NCBI RefSeq assembly: GCF_002878395.1
Contig: NW_025892616.1
Coordinates: 335,281 to 399,280, forward strand
From: Capsicum annuum
Lineage: Eukaryota; Streptophyta; Magnoliopsida; Solanales; Solanaceae
DNA: 64,000 nt
Direction of reading: 5' to 3'
The translations under genes were made by a program, and so were the position numbers. The stretch's first letter is position 1, and each line of letters begins with the position of its first letter. Shown piece after piece: positions 44,698 through 55,050 of this stretch. The notes beneath the pieces are model-generated. The model was given only the letters and a program-made list of their open reading frames with translations. It was not told the DNA's origin and made no database searches.

Positions 44698-46356
44698 ATC
44701 AGAAAATTGGTTAGATTGCATGAAGTTCCGTTGTCTATCATCTCAGATAGGGGTACTCAGTTTACCTCTCAATTTTTGAAAGCCTTTTAGAAGGGTCTTG
44801 GTACCTAAGTTCATCTCAGTTCATCTTTTCATCCGCAGACAGATGGTCATGCAGAGAGGACCATTCAGACTTTAGAAGATATGTTTAGGTCATGTGTTCT
44901 TGGGGGAGTAGTATGAAGAAAGGTAGAAACTATTGTGGGAGTAGTATGAAGAAAGATATAGCAAAATTTATAGCCAAGTGTGCAACTTGTCAACAGCTTA
45001 AGGTAGAGCACCAAAGACCTGGTAGAACCTTGCAGGAATCTGGTATTCCTACTTGGAAGTGGGAAGAGGTGAATATGGACTTTGTGACTGGATTACCTCA
45101 TTCGCGTCATTAACATGATTCGATTTGGGTTATTATAGACAGATTGACTAAGTCAACTCATTTTTTGCCAGTTCACACATCCTACACATCCGAAGATTAT
45201 GTGAAGCTATACATCTGAAAGTTGGTTATATTGCATGGAGTTCCATTATCTATCATCTCAGATAGGGGTACTCAGTTTACCTCTCAGTTTTGGAAAGTCT
45301 TTCAGAAGGGTCTTGGTACCTAAGTTCATCTCAGTTCAGCTTTTTATCCACAGAGAGATGGTCATGCAGAGAGGACCATTCAGACTTTAGAAGATATGTT
45401 TAGGTTATGTGTTCTTAACTTCAAAGGCAGTTGGGACGACCACTTGTCATGGATTGAGTTTTCCTATAATAATAGTTAACATTCTAGTATTTAGATGGCC
45501 CCGTTTGAGGCTCCTTATAGGTGGAGATATAGATCACCAATCAGTTGGTTCGAAGTGAGTAAGGCCGCTTTGATTAGGCTAAATATGATGTTTGAATCCA
45601 TAGAGAAAGTTCAGTTGATTCAATAGAGATTGAAAGTAGCTAAGAGTTGTCTAAAATCTTATGAAGACGTAAGAAGGAGAGATCTTGAGTTTGAAGTAGA
45701 TGATCTTGTGTATTTTATTGTTTCACCCACGAAGGGGGTGAAGATATTTGGCAAAAGGGGGAAGCTTATTCCCCGATATATAGGCCCCTATAGGATTTTG
45801 AATCATGTTGGGAAGGTAGTGTATGAGCTTGAGCTACCCGCAGACTTGTCGCCAGTCTATCCAGTGTTCCATGTGTCCTTATTAAAGAAGTGCATGGACG
45901 ATTCAGCAATTATAGTCCCTCCAGAAAGTACAGGTATTCAGAATAGCCTCTCATACGAAGAAGTTCTAGTAGATATTCTTGATCATCAGATTCATAGACT
46001 AAGGAACAAAGAAGTTTCCTCGGTCAAAGTTCTGTAGTGAAATCAGTCTGTTGAGGGTGCTACTTGGGAAGAAAAAGCAGACATGCATACCAAGTATACT
46101 CACCTTTTTCCCACGAACTCAGATTCAGCTGAAGGTAACAATCTTTCTTAATTCAATTATTTTTCCAGTCTCAGATTCATCCATATAGTTATCTTCATGT
46201 AATTCATGCTCTCGTAGATAAGTTCAGTAGCTCAGCATGTTTATATTCAATCATGTAATTTGTTCAGTTGTGCATGTTAGTATATACCCTCATTTCCTCA
46301 GTATTTCCAGTTTAACTAGCCACATTCGAGAATGAATGTTCCTAAGAAGGAGCTAT
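44698..46356 (+). pseudogene. Chimeric integrase segment, unit 1 (with internal re-duplication)
   Basis: Begins inside the integrase core ([20 protein letters not shown] region) and runs to RTIQTLEDMFRSCVL at 44900. It then jumps back to the zinc-fold region (GSSMKKDIAKFIAKCATCQQLK, EEVNMDFVTGLP) and runs through the whole core again to the C-terminus. The open frame 45630-46037 (135 codons) holds the C-terminal GPY block (KRGKLIPRYIGPYRIL), [13 protein letters not shown] and the chromodomain start (LVDILDHQIHRLRNKEV). It ends at a TAG TGA pair replacing WR. A polypurine tract follows. This copy is less decayed than the C-terminus of D itself. Confidence 0.85.
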
Positions 46357-47083
46357 TGTAATACCCCATACTTTTTCCTAGCTCAGTTTAGCTCCTAGAA
46401 TGTGAAGGGTTAGATTTGAAAATGAATAATTCTTGATACATGTAGAATTTACAAGTTCTAGACCTACCAATGTGTAGATAATTGGCTCGCAATACCGATT
46501 TCTCCATAATATGATACTTGGTTGAGAAGTTTTGGGATTTTTAGTAAAATAGTATGGCATTTTGACAGTCACCGCCTCGCGGTGAAGGACGATTTTGTAA
46601 TTTTCAAAACCTAATGGATCACTGCAATTATGTCACATTACGGTGAAAGTCCAATTCTCACTCGTCTTTTCTCCAGTGAGGCGATGTGATTTCACCGCGA
46701 CATGGCGATGGCCAAAATGGGACTCATCCCTTTTCCAATAGTCCAATACGATATCCTCGAATCTCGTTGATGGGCAAAACTGGGCTCGTCCCTTTTCCAG
46801 TGAGCCACCGCGATAGTGGCATGTCGCGGTGGGTGTCCAAATTAGGATTTATTTTAGTTTCCGAGTTAACTTTTAAGGATAATTTAGTCAATTCCCAAGC
46901 CCCCAAAACGTGAATAACACAGAATTAAACCTATTATGATCATTCGATGCTAATTTTTCATTAATTCTCTCTAAAGAAAACCCTAGAACCTCAAAAATTT
47001 AACCTCCAAGAAATCAAATTTCCTCCATTCGTTTTCCAAGATAGCTCAAAATTAAGGATTTCTAAATCTAGAGATTCAAGAAT
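46357..47083 (+). mobile_element. Partial LTR D3 (first ~727 bp only)
   Basis: Same truncation point as D2 (GAGATTCAAGAAT) and the same fusion to integrase DNA (ATCAGAAATTTGG). The motif cluster at 46565-46850 is the clearest in the D family. Confidence 0.88.
46565..46850 (+). repeat. ~60-bp degenerate repeat with CGCG motif in LTR D3
   Basis: Units share CCTTTTCCAGTGAG or a variant and a CCACCGCGATAGTGGCATGTCGCGGTGG-like word, the last unit (near 46798-46835) being a strong imperfect inverted repeat (CCACCGCGA against TCGCGGTGG). Confidence 0.7.
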
Positions 47084-48225
47084 ATCAGAAATTTGGTTAG
47101 ATTGCATAGAATTTCATTGTCTATCATCTCAGATAGGGGTACTCAGTTTACCTCTCAGCTTTGGAAAGCCTTCAGAAGGGTCTTGGTACCCAAGTTCATC
47201 TCAGTTCAGCTTTTCATCCGCAGATAGATGGTCATACAGAGAGGACCATTCAGACTTTAGAAGATATGTTTAGGTCATGTGTTCTTAACTTCAAAGGCAG
47301 TTGGGATGACCAATTATCATGGATTGAGTTTTCCTATAATAATAGTTAACATTTCAGTATTCAGATGGCCCAGTTTAAGGTTCCTTATAGATGGAGATAT
47401 AGATCACCAGTCGGTTGGTTCGAAGTGGGTGAGGCCACTTTGATTGGGCTAAATATGATATTTGAAGCCATAGACAAAGTTTAGTTGATTAGAGAGAGAT
47501 TGAAAGTAGCTAAGAGTCATTAGAAATCCTATGAAGATGTAAGAAGGAGAGATCTTGAGTTTGAAGTAGATGATCTTATGTATTTTATGGTTTCACCCAC
47601 GAAAGGGGTGAAGAAATTTGGCAAAAAGGGGGAGCTTATTCCCCGATATATAGGCCCCTATAGGATTTTGAATCATGTTGGGAAGGTAGCGTATGAGCTT
47701 GAGCTACCCGCAGACTTGTCCTCAGTCCATCTAGTTTTCCATGTGTCCTTATTAAAGAAGTGCATGGATGATTCAGCAATTATAGTCCCTCTAGAAAGTA
47801 CAAGTATTCAGAATATCCTCTCATACGAAGAAGTTCTAGTAGATATTCTTGATCATCAGATTCATAGACTAAGGAACAAAGAAGTTCCCTTGGTCAAAGT
47901 TCTGTAGTGAAATTAGTCCGTTGGGGGTGCTACTTGGGAAGAAAAAGAAGACATGCATGCCAAGTATACTCACCTTTTCCCCACGAACTCAGATTCAGCT
48001 GAAGGTAACAATCTTTCTTAATTCAATTCTTTTTCCAGTCTCAGATTCAGCCATATAGTTATCTTCATGTAATTCATGCACTCGTAGATAAGTTCAGCAG
48101 CTCAGCATATTTAGATTCAATCATGTAATTGTTCAGTAGTGCATGTCGGTATATACCCTTATTTCCTCAGTATTTCTAGTTTAACTAGCCATATTAGAGA
48201 ATGAATATTTCCAAGTGGGAGATAT
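47084..48225 (+). pseudogene. Chimeric integrase segment, unit 2
   Basis: Starts at the same integrase position as unit 1 but lacks unit 1's ~517-bp re-duplication. Open stretches: 47161-47349 (LGTQVHLSSAFHPQIDGHTERTIQTLEDMF, with the catalytic Glu but no upstream Asp motifs) and 47578-47907 (GPY block to chromodomain start). The polypurine tract is at about 48210-48225. Confidence 0.85.
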
Positions 48226-49192
48226 TGTAATACCCCGTACTTTTTCCAAGCTCAGTTTAGCTCCTAGAATGTGAAGGTTTAGCTTTGAAAAAGAACAATT
48301 CTTGATACATGTAGAATTTTCAAGTTCTAGACCCACCAATGGGTAGATAATTGGCTCAGCTTTCTAACAATACCAATTTCTCCATAATCCTGTACTTGGT
48401 TGAGAAGTTTTGGCATTTTTAGTAAAACCGTATGGCATTTTGACAGTCACTGCATCACGGTGAAGGATGATTTCATAATTTTCAAAACCCAATGGAGCAC
48501 TGCAATTATGTCACATTGCGGTGAAAGTTCAATTCCCACTCGTACTTTTTCCAGTGAGGCAATGTGATTTCAGTGTGACATGGCGATGGACAAAATGGGA
48601 CTCATCCCTTTTTTAATAGCCCAACATGATAGACCCGCATCGTATTGATGGGCAAAACTAGGCTCGTTCCTTTTCCAGGGAGCCACCGCAATAGTGGCAT
48701 GTCGCGATGGATGGCCAAATTGTAATATTTTTTAGTTTCTGAGTTAACTTTTAAAAGGACAATTTTGTCAATTCCCAAGCCCCTAAGTCGTGAATAACAT
48801 AGAATTAAACCTATTTTCATCATTTGATGCTCACTTTTCATCAATTCTCTCACAAGAAAACCCTAGAACCTCAAAAATTTAACCTCCAAGAAATCAAATT
48901 TCCTCCATTCTTTCCTAAATCTAGATATTCAAGAATTCATCTTCAATAGAATAAATAGGGATTCAAGTTCAAGCTTTCTTAGTAATTGCATCAATTAAGG
49001 TATGTAGGGTTTATGGGCAAGGATCCTCTTTCATCCTTGTGCCCAAAACTAGTTTTAATTATAAATTTACATGATTTTGTATGATTATTCATGAATTTCA
49101 AATTAGGGTTCATGCCCAATATTGCTAATTGAAGGATTTTGAGCTTTGAACAGAGTTAGATGATGAATTTCATGTTTACTTTTGTATTTTTA
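48226..49192 (+). mobile_element. Partial LTR D4 (first ~967 bp)
   Basis: TGTAATACCCCGTAC start. It extends further than D2 and D3 (past GGTATGTAGGGTTTATG) but lacks about 25-30 bp near 48916, and is cut at ATTTTTAG/GGAAGAG (49192) where minus-strand LTR F begins. It therefore has no 3' end and no target duplication. Confidence 0.85.
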
Positions 49193-49848
49193 GGGAAGAG
49201 ATACATGCCTGAAAGACTAAGGAATATGGAAGAGAAACCATAAATTGAGCCCTAGATGTTTAATCTCTAAAAACACTAGCCTTGCTCTTGATTGGGGAAT
49301 TTAAGAGAGAAGAGTGGTGTTTATGTTAAGTTAAATGGGTGGAAATAGGGCTAAGGGAATGTTTTGTGTCGTGGAATACTAGTGGGGTGAGAAGAAAAGA
49401 CCACTATGCCCTTACTAAAATCGAGAAGGAATTTTGACTCCCAATCACTACGAGTCTCATAATGACTCATCATCACTGGCCACGTGTCGTTACCATGACT
49501 CAAAGTCAGGGTAGTGACTCAGGGTCACCTCACTGGTTTGGCCATGAGTCCCACCCTACGACTCATGACCTTACAATATGACTCATAAAGTCTAGACGTG
49601 ACTAAGACAACAACCTTGGGCTATCTCACTATTCAGGTCACGAGTCCTACCCTACGACTCATGACCAGAGCTTACACCCCATAGGATCTAGTCGTGGTCA
49701 GGATAGAAATATTGGACAACCTTACTAGTCAGGTGACGATTGGAACTATATGACTCATGAGGAGTCTCAACTTATCACCTGAGTCATACCCTGGGCAGTA
49801 GGTATAATCATCGAGAAAAATTTAGAGTTTAAAACTTGGGGTATTATA
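49193..49848 (-). mobile_element. 3' LTR of element F, truncated
   Basis: Minus-strand LTR start TATAATACCCCAAG at 49848, beside a polypurine tract. Matches 56500-56832 (AAACCATAAATTGAGCCCTAGATG and surrounding text), which is the 5' LTR. The 3' two thirds of this LTR are missing beyond 49193. Contains an ACTCATGA / CGACTCAT motif cluster (49440-49790). Confidence 0.8.
49440..49790 (-). repeat. GACTCATGAC motif cluster in LTR F
   Basis: More than eight copies of GACTCATgAc / ATGAGTCgTAg words, e.g. TACGAGTCTCATAATGACTC, CCTACGACTCATGACC (twice) and GACTCATGAGGAGTC. They form inverted pairs over 350 bp. Confidence 0.7.
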
Positions 49849-49852
49849 TTAA

Positions 49853-49900
49853 CCCCCCCCCCCACACACACACACACACCTATACATATACACATATATA
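49853..49900 (-). repeat. Polypurine tract G11 fused to (TG)n microsatellite, element F
   Basis: Plus strand C11 (49853-49863) followed by about eight CA units (49864-49879) and TA-rich DNA. Read on the minus strand, the G-run lies next to the LTR start, where the polypurine tract must be. Confidence 0.75.
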
Positions 49901-50054
49901 GATCAGGATTATTCATCCCCAAATGAGGAGTTAAGGTACCCCTTCACATGAATACCAGGAGGAAGCAACCACAAAACCATGCATAAATTCTAAAAGTGAA
50001 AAAACAAAGAGAATCCATACCTCAAACACTTCCATCCAACGTGGGGAAGAAGGA

Positions 50055-50540
50055 CGGATATTTGGACTTCATGTCCTCTTCGGCTTCCTAAGTAGCTTCC
50101 TCTACCTTTTGATTCCTCCAAAGTACTTTTATCGAATCCATATTCTTATTCCTTAATCTTTGGACTTCCCTATAAAAAATCTCAAACGGTACTTCCTCAT
50201 AAGATAATGAATCCGAAATACCAACATCATCTAAAGGAACAATCAAAAAAGGATCACCCACACACTTTTTCAACATCAACAAATGGAAAACCGAATGAAT
50301 AGAACCCAAAATCACAGGCAAATCTAACTCATAGGCCATATTCCTCAAAATTTGATATGGACCAACATAACAAGGATTAGGTTTCCCTTCTTTGCATACC
50401 GCATCACTTTTTTTATAGGAGAAACTTTAAAGAACACACAATCGCCTATATCAAATTCCAACTCCCTTCGCCTTACATCCGCATAGGATTTTTGGCGACT
50501 TTGAGGAGTCTTAAGCCTATCCTGAATCACGTTCACCTTC
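50055..50540 (-). pseudogene. Integrase C-terminus and chromodomain of element F
   Basis: LEFDIGDCVFFKVSPIKKVMRYAKKGN (50400-50470), then after a frame change NMAYELDLPVILGSIHSVFHLLMLKKCVGDPF, and the chromodomain part PFEIFYREVQRLRNKNMDSIKVLWRNQKVEEAT* (50090-50190), followed by EAEEDMKSKYPSFFP. The Trp of ATWEAE is a TAG stop as in element C. Confidence 0.82.
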
Positions 50541-51330
50541 TCTATGGACTGAGAACTAAGTTGGGACCAAATAATCGAGTCTCACCAACCTCAAACCACC
50601 CTATAGGAAACTTACATCTCCTACCATAAAGGGCTTCAAAAGGAGTCATTCCAATGCTAGAGTGATAACTATTGTTATATACAAACTTGAAAAGAGGTAA
50701 GTGATCCACCCAACTTCCCTTAAAGTCAATCACACAAGCCCTTAGCATATCCTCTAAGGTATGAATAGTCTGTTCTGCTTGTTCATCTATTTGAGGGTGG
50801 AAAGCGGTGCTAAAGTTAAGCTTAGTCCCCAAAAATTTTGAAACGAATGCCAAAAGTTAGAAGTAAATTGTGTACCTATATTCAAAATAATGGAAATAGG
50901 AGCACTATGCAATATAAATATCTCCTCAGTGAATAACTTAGCATAATTCTCTCCTGAGTAGGCAGTCCTCACTGACAATAAGTGAGCAGACTTAGTCATC
51001 CGATCCACAATGACCCAAATCAAATCAAACTAATTATGAGACTACAGAATATTGATAATGAAATCCATATTAATCATCTCCCACTTCAACATAGGAAACT
51101 CTATCTCTTAAGACAACCCACCGAGCATCAAGTGTTCTACCTTCACTTGCTAAGAAACCATATACTTGGCCATAAAATTGGACACATCCATCTTCATATT
51201 GTTCCACCGATAAATCTCTTTCAAATCATGATACATCTTGGTTGAACCCAGATGAACGGTATACCTCAACATGAACCTCAATTAAAATCCTTTCCCATAG
51301 CTCATCAACATCAGGAACATGCAACCAGCC
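50541..51330 (-). pseudogene. Integrase core of element F
   Basis: IWVIVDRMTKSAHLLSVRTAYSGENYAKLF (50930-51023), then ISIILNIGTQFTSNFWHSF, where SDRGTQF reads LNIGTQF and the second catalytic Asp is gone. FHPQIDEQAEQTIHTLEDMLRACVIDFKGSWVDHLPLFKFVYNNSYHSSIGMTPFEALYGRR (50590-50810) has the catalytic-Glu position as AEQT. Two overlapping frames. Confidence 0.83.
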
Positions 51331-52300
51331 TTGGTACCTCAAGATACTATCATTACCAATATTAAAGGTCATAACCTTTTGCTAACCTACATTATCCTTA
51401 ATCTGTATAAGAATAGGATCCAAAATTTGCTTCTTTTTTACCTTAGCACCAAGAGTTGATTTAACCTCATCTTGAGCAATCACCTCTCCATCCTCGGAGT
51501 CTAAAAAATGAACTCCTAAATTAGCCAGCCCATGAATGTCCTTCACCAATCCTCTTTTATCCTCATTCACATAAGATAAGACCCCTAGATAACCATCTAA
51601 GAGCATCAGCAACTATATTAGCTTTACCTAGATGATAGTGAAGAATCATGACATAATCCTTAAGCAATTTGAGTTATCGCCTATGTCAGATATTCAACTC
51701 CTTCTGAGTAAACACATATTGCAAGCTCTTATGATCGAAATTGATGTCCACATTCACCCCTATACAAAAAAGGGCACTAAATCTTCAAACAAGAAACCAC
51801 AGCCACCAACTCCAAAACATGAGTCGAATAATTCTTTCATGAACCTTAAGCTACCTAGAAGCATAGGCCATAACCTTACCAAGTTGCATCAAGAGATAAG
51901 CCAGTTCCACGCGAGATGCGTCATAACACACCATAAATCATTAATACCTTCGGGTAGGGTCAAAACTGGCACAGAGGTTAACATATCCTTCAACTTCTCA
52001 AACCTACCCTCACAAGTATCTGACCATAAGAACATAACCTTTTTCTAAGTTAACTTTGTCAACGAAGCAGCAGTAGATAAAAAAACTCTCTACAAACCTC
52101 CTATAATACCCAGCCAAGCCCAAAAAGCTCTGAATATGGGTTGGATTCGTGGGTCTAGGACACCTCTTAACCACCTCAACTTTAATACCCAGCCAAGCCT
52201 AAGAAGCTCTGAATGTGGGTTGGATTCGTGGGTCAAGGACACCTCTTAACCACCTCAACTTTCTGTGGATCCACCTTGATCCCTGCACTAGAAACAACAT
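51331..52300 (-). pseudogene. RNase H, RT thumb and tether of element F
   Basis: Tether and RNase H end: LLMLLDGYLGVLSYVNEDKRGLVKDIHGLANLGVHFLDSEDGEV (51480-51612). Upstream, badly broken RNase H (LTLPEGINDLWCV, CEGRFEKLKDMLTSVPVL, 51930-52030) and thumb. A 79-bp tandem duplication (52105-52262) breaks the frame. Confidence 0.75.
52105..52262. repeat. 79-bp tandem duplication in RT thumb of element F
   Basis: Two copies of AATACCCAGCCAAGCC...CACCTCAACTTT starting at 52105 and 52184, with about five differences. Because 79 is not a multiple of three, it shifts the frame. Confidence 0.88.
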
Positions 52301-53000
52301 ACCCAAGGAAAGTCACAATATTAAGCCAAAACTCACACTAGAAAGTTTAGCATACAGCTTATGATCCTTAAGAGTTTACAATATAATTCGAAGGCTATTG
52401 GCATGATCTCCTCACTCTTAGAAAACACCAAGATGTCATCAATGAAGAAAACAACAAACAAGTCTAATAACTGCCTGAAAACCCATTTAATAAGATCCAT
52501 GAAAGCTATCAAACCATTAGTCAACCCAAATAACTTAACCAGAAACTCATAGTGACTATACCAGGTTTGAAAAGCAGTATTGGGAATATCATCCTCCCTA
52601 ATTTTCAATTGATGGAAACCCAAGCAAAAATCTATCTTAGAGAAGCATCTAGCACCGTAAAGCTGGTCGAAAAGATGATCTATCCTAGGAAGAGGATACT
52701 TATTCTTTATGATAACCTTATTCAACTACCAATAATCTATACACATCTAAAGAGACCCATCTTTCTTACGCACGAAAAACACTGAGGCATTCTATGGAGA
52801 AACACTAGGATGGATAAAACCCTTATCAAGAAGATCTTTTAACTGCTCTCTTAGCTCTTTTAACTCAGTCGGGACCATTTCATAAGGAGGAATAGAAATT
52901 AGAAGAGTATCTGATAAAAAATTAATCCTAAAATCTATTTCCCTATCGGGAAGAATACTAGGAAAATCATCGGGAAACACTTTAAAAAATTCATTAATGC
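52301..53000 (-). pseudogene. Reverse transcriptase of element F
   Basis: MFPDDFPSILPDREIDFRINFLSDT and [21 protein letters not shown] (52792-52980). Then [41 protein letters not shown] with the first catalytic Asp, [18 protein letters not shown] and [13 protein letters not shown] with the DD pair (about 52440-52447). A stop after RKKDGSL-equivalent text and a frame change separate the two halves. Confidence 0.88.
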
Positions 53001-53500
53001 AGGGACAAATTGTAAAGAGGGGACCTCAGAATTAGAATCCTTGACCTGAACCAAATAATATAGACACCCCATGGAAATCAACTTTCAGTCTCTAAGATAA
53101 GTAACAAACCTCTCTTTAGGCACTAAGGAACTTCCCTCCCATTTGATTATTATTTCATTAGAAAAGTGGAAACTGACCCTTTAGCTCCTACAATCCAAAG
53201 AAGCATAGCACAAGTGTAGCCAATCCATCCCTAAGATAACATCAAAATCTACCATATCCATCTCTATTTAATCCACAAAGGTCTCCCTAAGAAAGACAGG
53301 CACCACACAACCCTTAGAGACCCTTGTACCGACCATAGAATCACCTACTGGGGTAGAAATAAAGAAAGGACTGGAAATACATTTGGGACCAAAACTAAAA
53401 TGCACAGCCATAAATGAGGTCACATAGGAAAGAGTGGACCGCAGATTAACTAAATAGTAAATATTATGGAAGAAAAATTGTAACATACCAGTGACAACAT
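53001..53500 (-). pseudogene. Protease region of element F
   Basis: Weakly preserved. IYYLVNLRSTLSYVTSFMAVHF (53400-53470) corresponds to the VYALLDPGATLSFVT block, with the catalytic Asp lost (VNLRS). CISSPFFISTPVGDSMVGTRV and MLS*GWIGYTC further on match LGMDWLHSC out of frame. Confidence 0.65.
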
Positions 53501-54844
53501 TAGGAGATAACTCGGATTCCTGATAGGTAGAATGAACATAAAGATAATTTTGACCAGTGTTAGTACCAGAATTACACCCTTTGGTATAGGAGCTGAAGAA
53601 ATGAAGACCAGAACTTCATTAGCCCTAGTGGCTACTTTAGATGCCAAACAGTTCCTCTACATATGTCCAGGTTGACCATAATAAAAGCACAAGTTCCTTT
53701 CGTCATCAAAATATCCACGGTAAAGTTATCCATAAAACCTATAAAGAGTATAAGGTGGGGCTAACTGAGCTCCACAAGCCTAAGACTAGGCACCCTGTGC
53801 CTTAGGACCACTGCTAACATGAAATCAATGATCAATCGATGGATTAGGATAAGGAGCACTAGCCGATGAATATTAATTTGAAATCCCCTAATTCTTTTTC
53901 TTAGCCCACCGCCTACCATCCTTTCTGCTATTTTGCTGATTCGCACCCTGCTCTAAATATTTAAACATCTTATTCTACCTCTTTCCCATCTCTGCATATT
54001 TCTTCTTTTAATCCTCAGCCTATTGCATGTAAACCATAAGTCTGGAGATATCCTTATCATTATTCAACATTGCAGCCTTACACATAAATACCATGTCACG
54101 AGATAAGACCAGAGTAAACTGTCTCAACTTATCCCTCATGCTAGATACTAACTCCGAAGTATAGGGAGTCAACTGATGGAATTTCAAAGCATACTTTTTC
54201 ACACTTATCATACCCTATTTTAGATTTACAAACTCCTCTACCCTAGCTTCACTCAACTCCTAAGGAAAGAAATGATCAAGAAATCCACCAGAGAAGTCCT
54301 CCCACATATCCTTCGCAGCATCATCACCCCTAGACTTCTCCCACTTCTTATACCACTAGTATTCCACATCTTTCAGCTGATACACAGCAAACTCCACACC
54401 TTCTACATCAGTAGCCTGCATTACCCTAAAGATCTTTTTCATCTCATCAATAAACCCTTAAGAATCCTCCTCAACCTCAAAGCCGATAAAGGTTGGGGGA
54501 TTCAACCTCATAAATTACATAACTCAAGTAACTTCAAAAGAACTCACAGCAGCGCCAACAGGACTGGACTGATGAGATTGAGATGTCACCAGCTGGGTAA
54601 GTATATGAATAGACCGATGGAACTTTGCATTAGAGATATCCCCTGATATGACTGAACATAAGTATAAATAGCCAGGGAGGACTAGTAGGGACTGACGAGA
54701 CCCTAGGTGGAGCAAAACAATCAGGAGCAGGCACCCTAAACTGGTTCTGTACTTCATAGGTGGGGCAAATCCCCTGCATATTGCCCTCACGTGGGGTAGA
54801 GGTTCGACAGAGTTTTTACTAATATCAGATCTTCAAGGAGGCAT
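53501..54844 (-). pseudogene. gag of element F
   Basis: ATG at 54844 gives MPP then a stop at codon 4. Capsid core: FMRLNPPTFIGFEVEEDS, VQATDVEGVEFAVYQLKDVEY, FLDHFFP*ELSEARVEEFVNLK*GMISVKKYALKFHQL (TAG at the Gln codon that is also lost in C and D), and RLMVYMQ. The knuckle reads CFYYGQPGHM*RNC (about 53650-53693), with the second Cys as Tyr and a stop inside. Several frameshifts. Confidence 0.8.
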
Positions 54845-55031
54845 GATCTAAGATGCAAGTAAACCATGAGTTATATAAATGTCATGATCCTAGACTCTAT
54901 AGCCCAAAATCAAACATAAGAAAGGGAAAAATTCCCAAATGCCTTGTATCCTCCTCCCTATAAGTGTGGCATGCTACACACCCATAAAAGTTCTCTACTC
55001 AACACAGCTTTGTGCATATCCCTTAAACATA

Positions 55032-55044
55032 TGCTCTGATACTA
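55032..55044 (-). promoter_or_regulatory. Primer-binding site of element F
   Basis: Minus strand TAGTATCAGAGCA, two mismatches to TGGTATCAGAGCC, beside the 5' LTR end near 55051. Confidence 0.75.
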
Positions 55045-55050
55045 AGCTTT

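Noticed and set aside
36343..49192. Endogenous pararetrovirus
   Set aside because: LTRs, polypurine tracts, an initiator-Met primer site, integrase and chromodomain show Ty3/gypsy retrotransposons; no movement-protein or coat-type domain was seen.
51632..52048. 138-codon plus-strand open frame
   Set aside because: It is antisense to the RNase H region of element F and has no recognisable domain.
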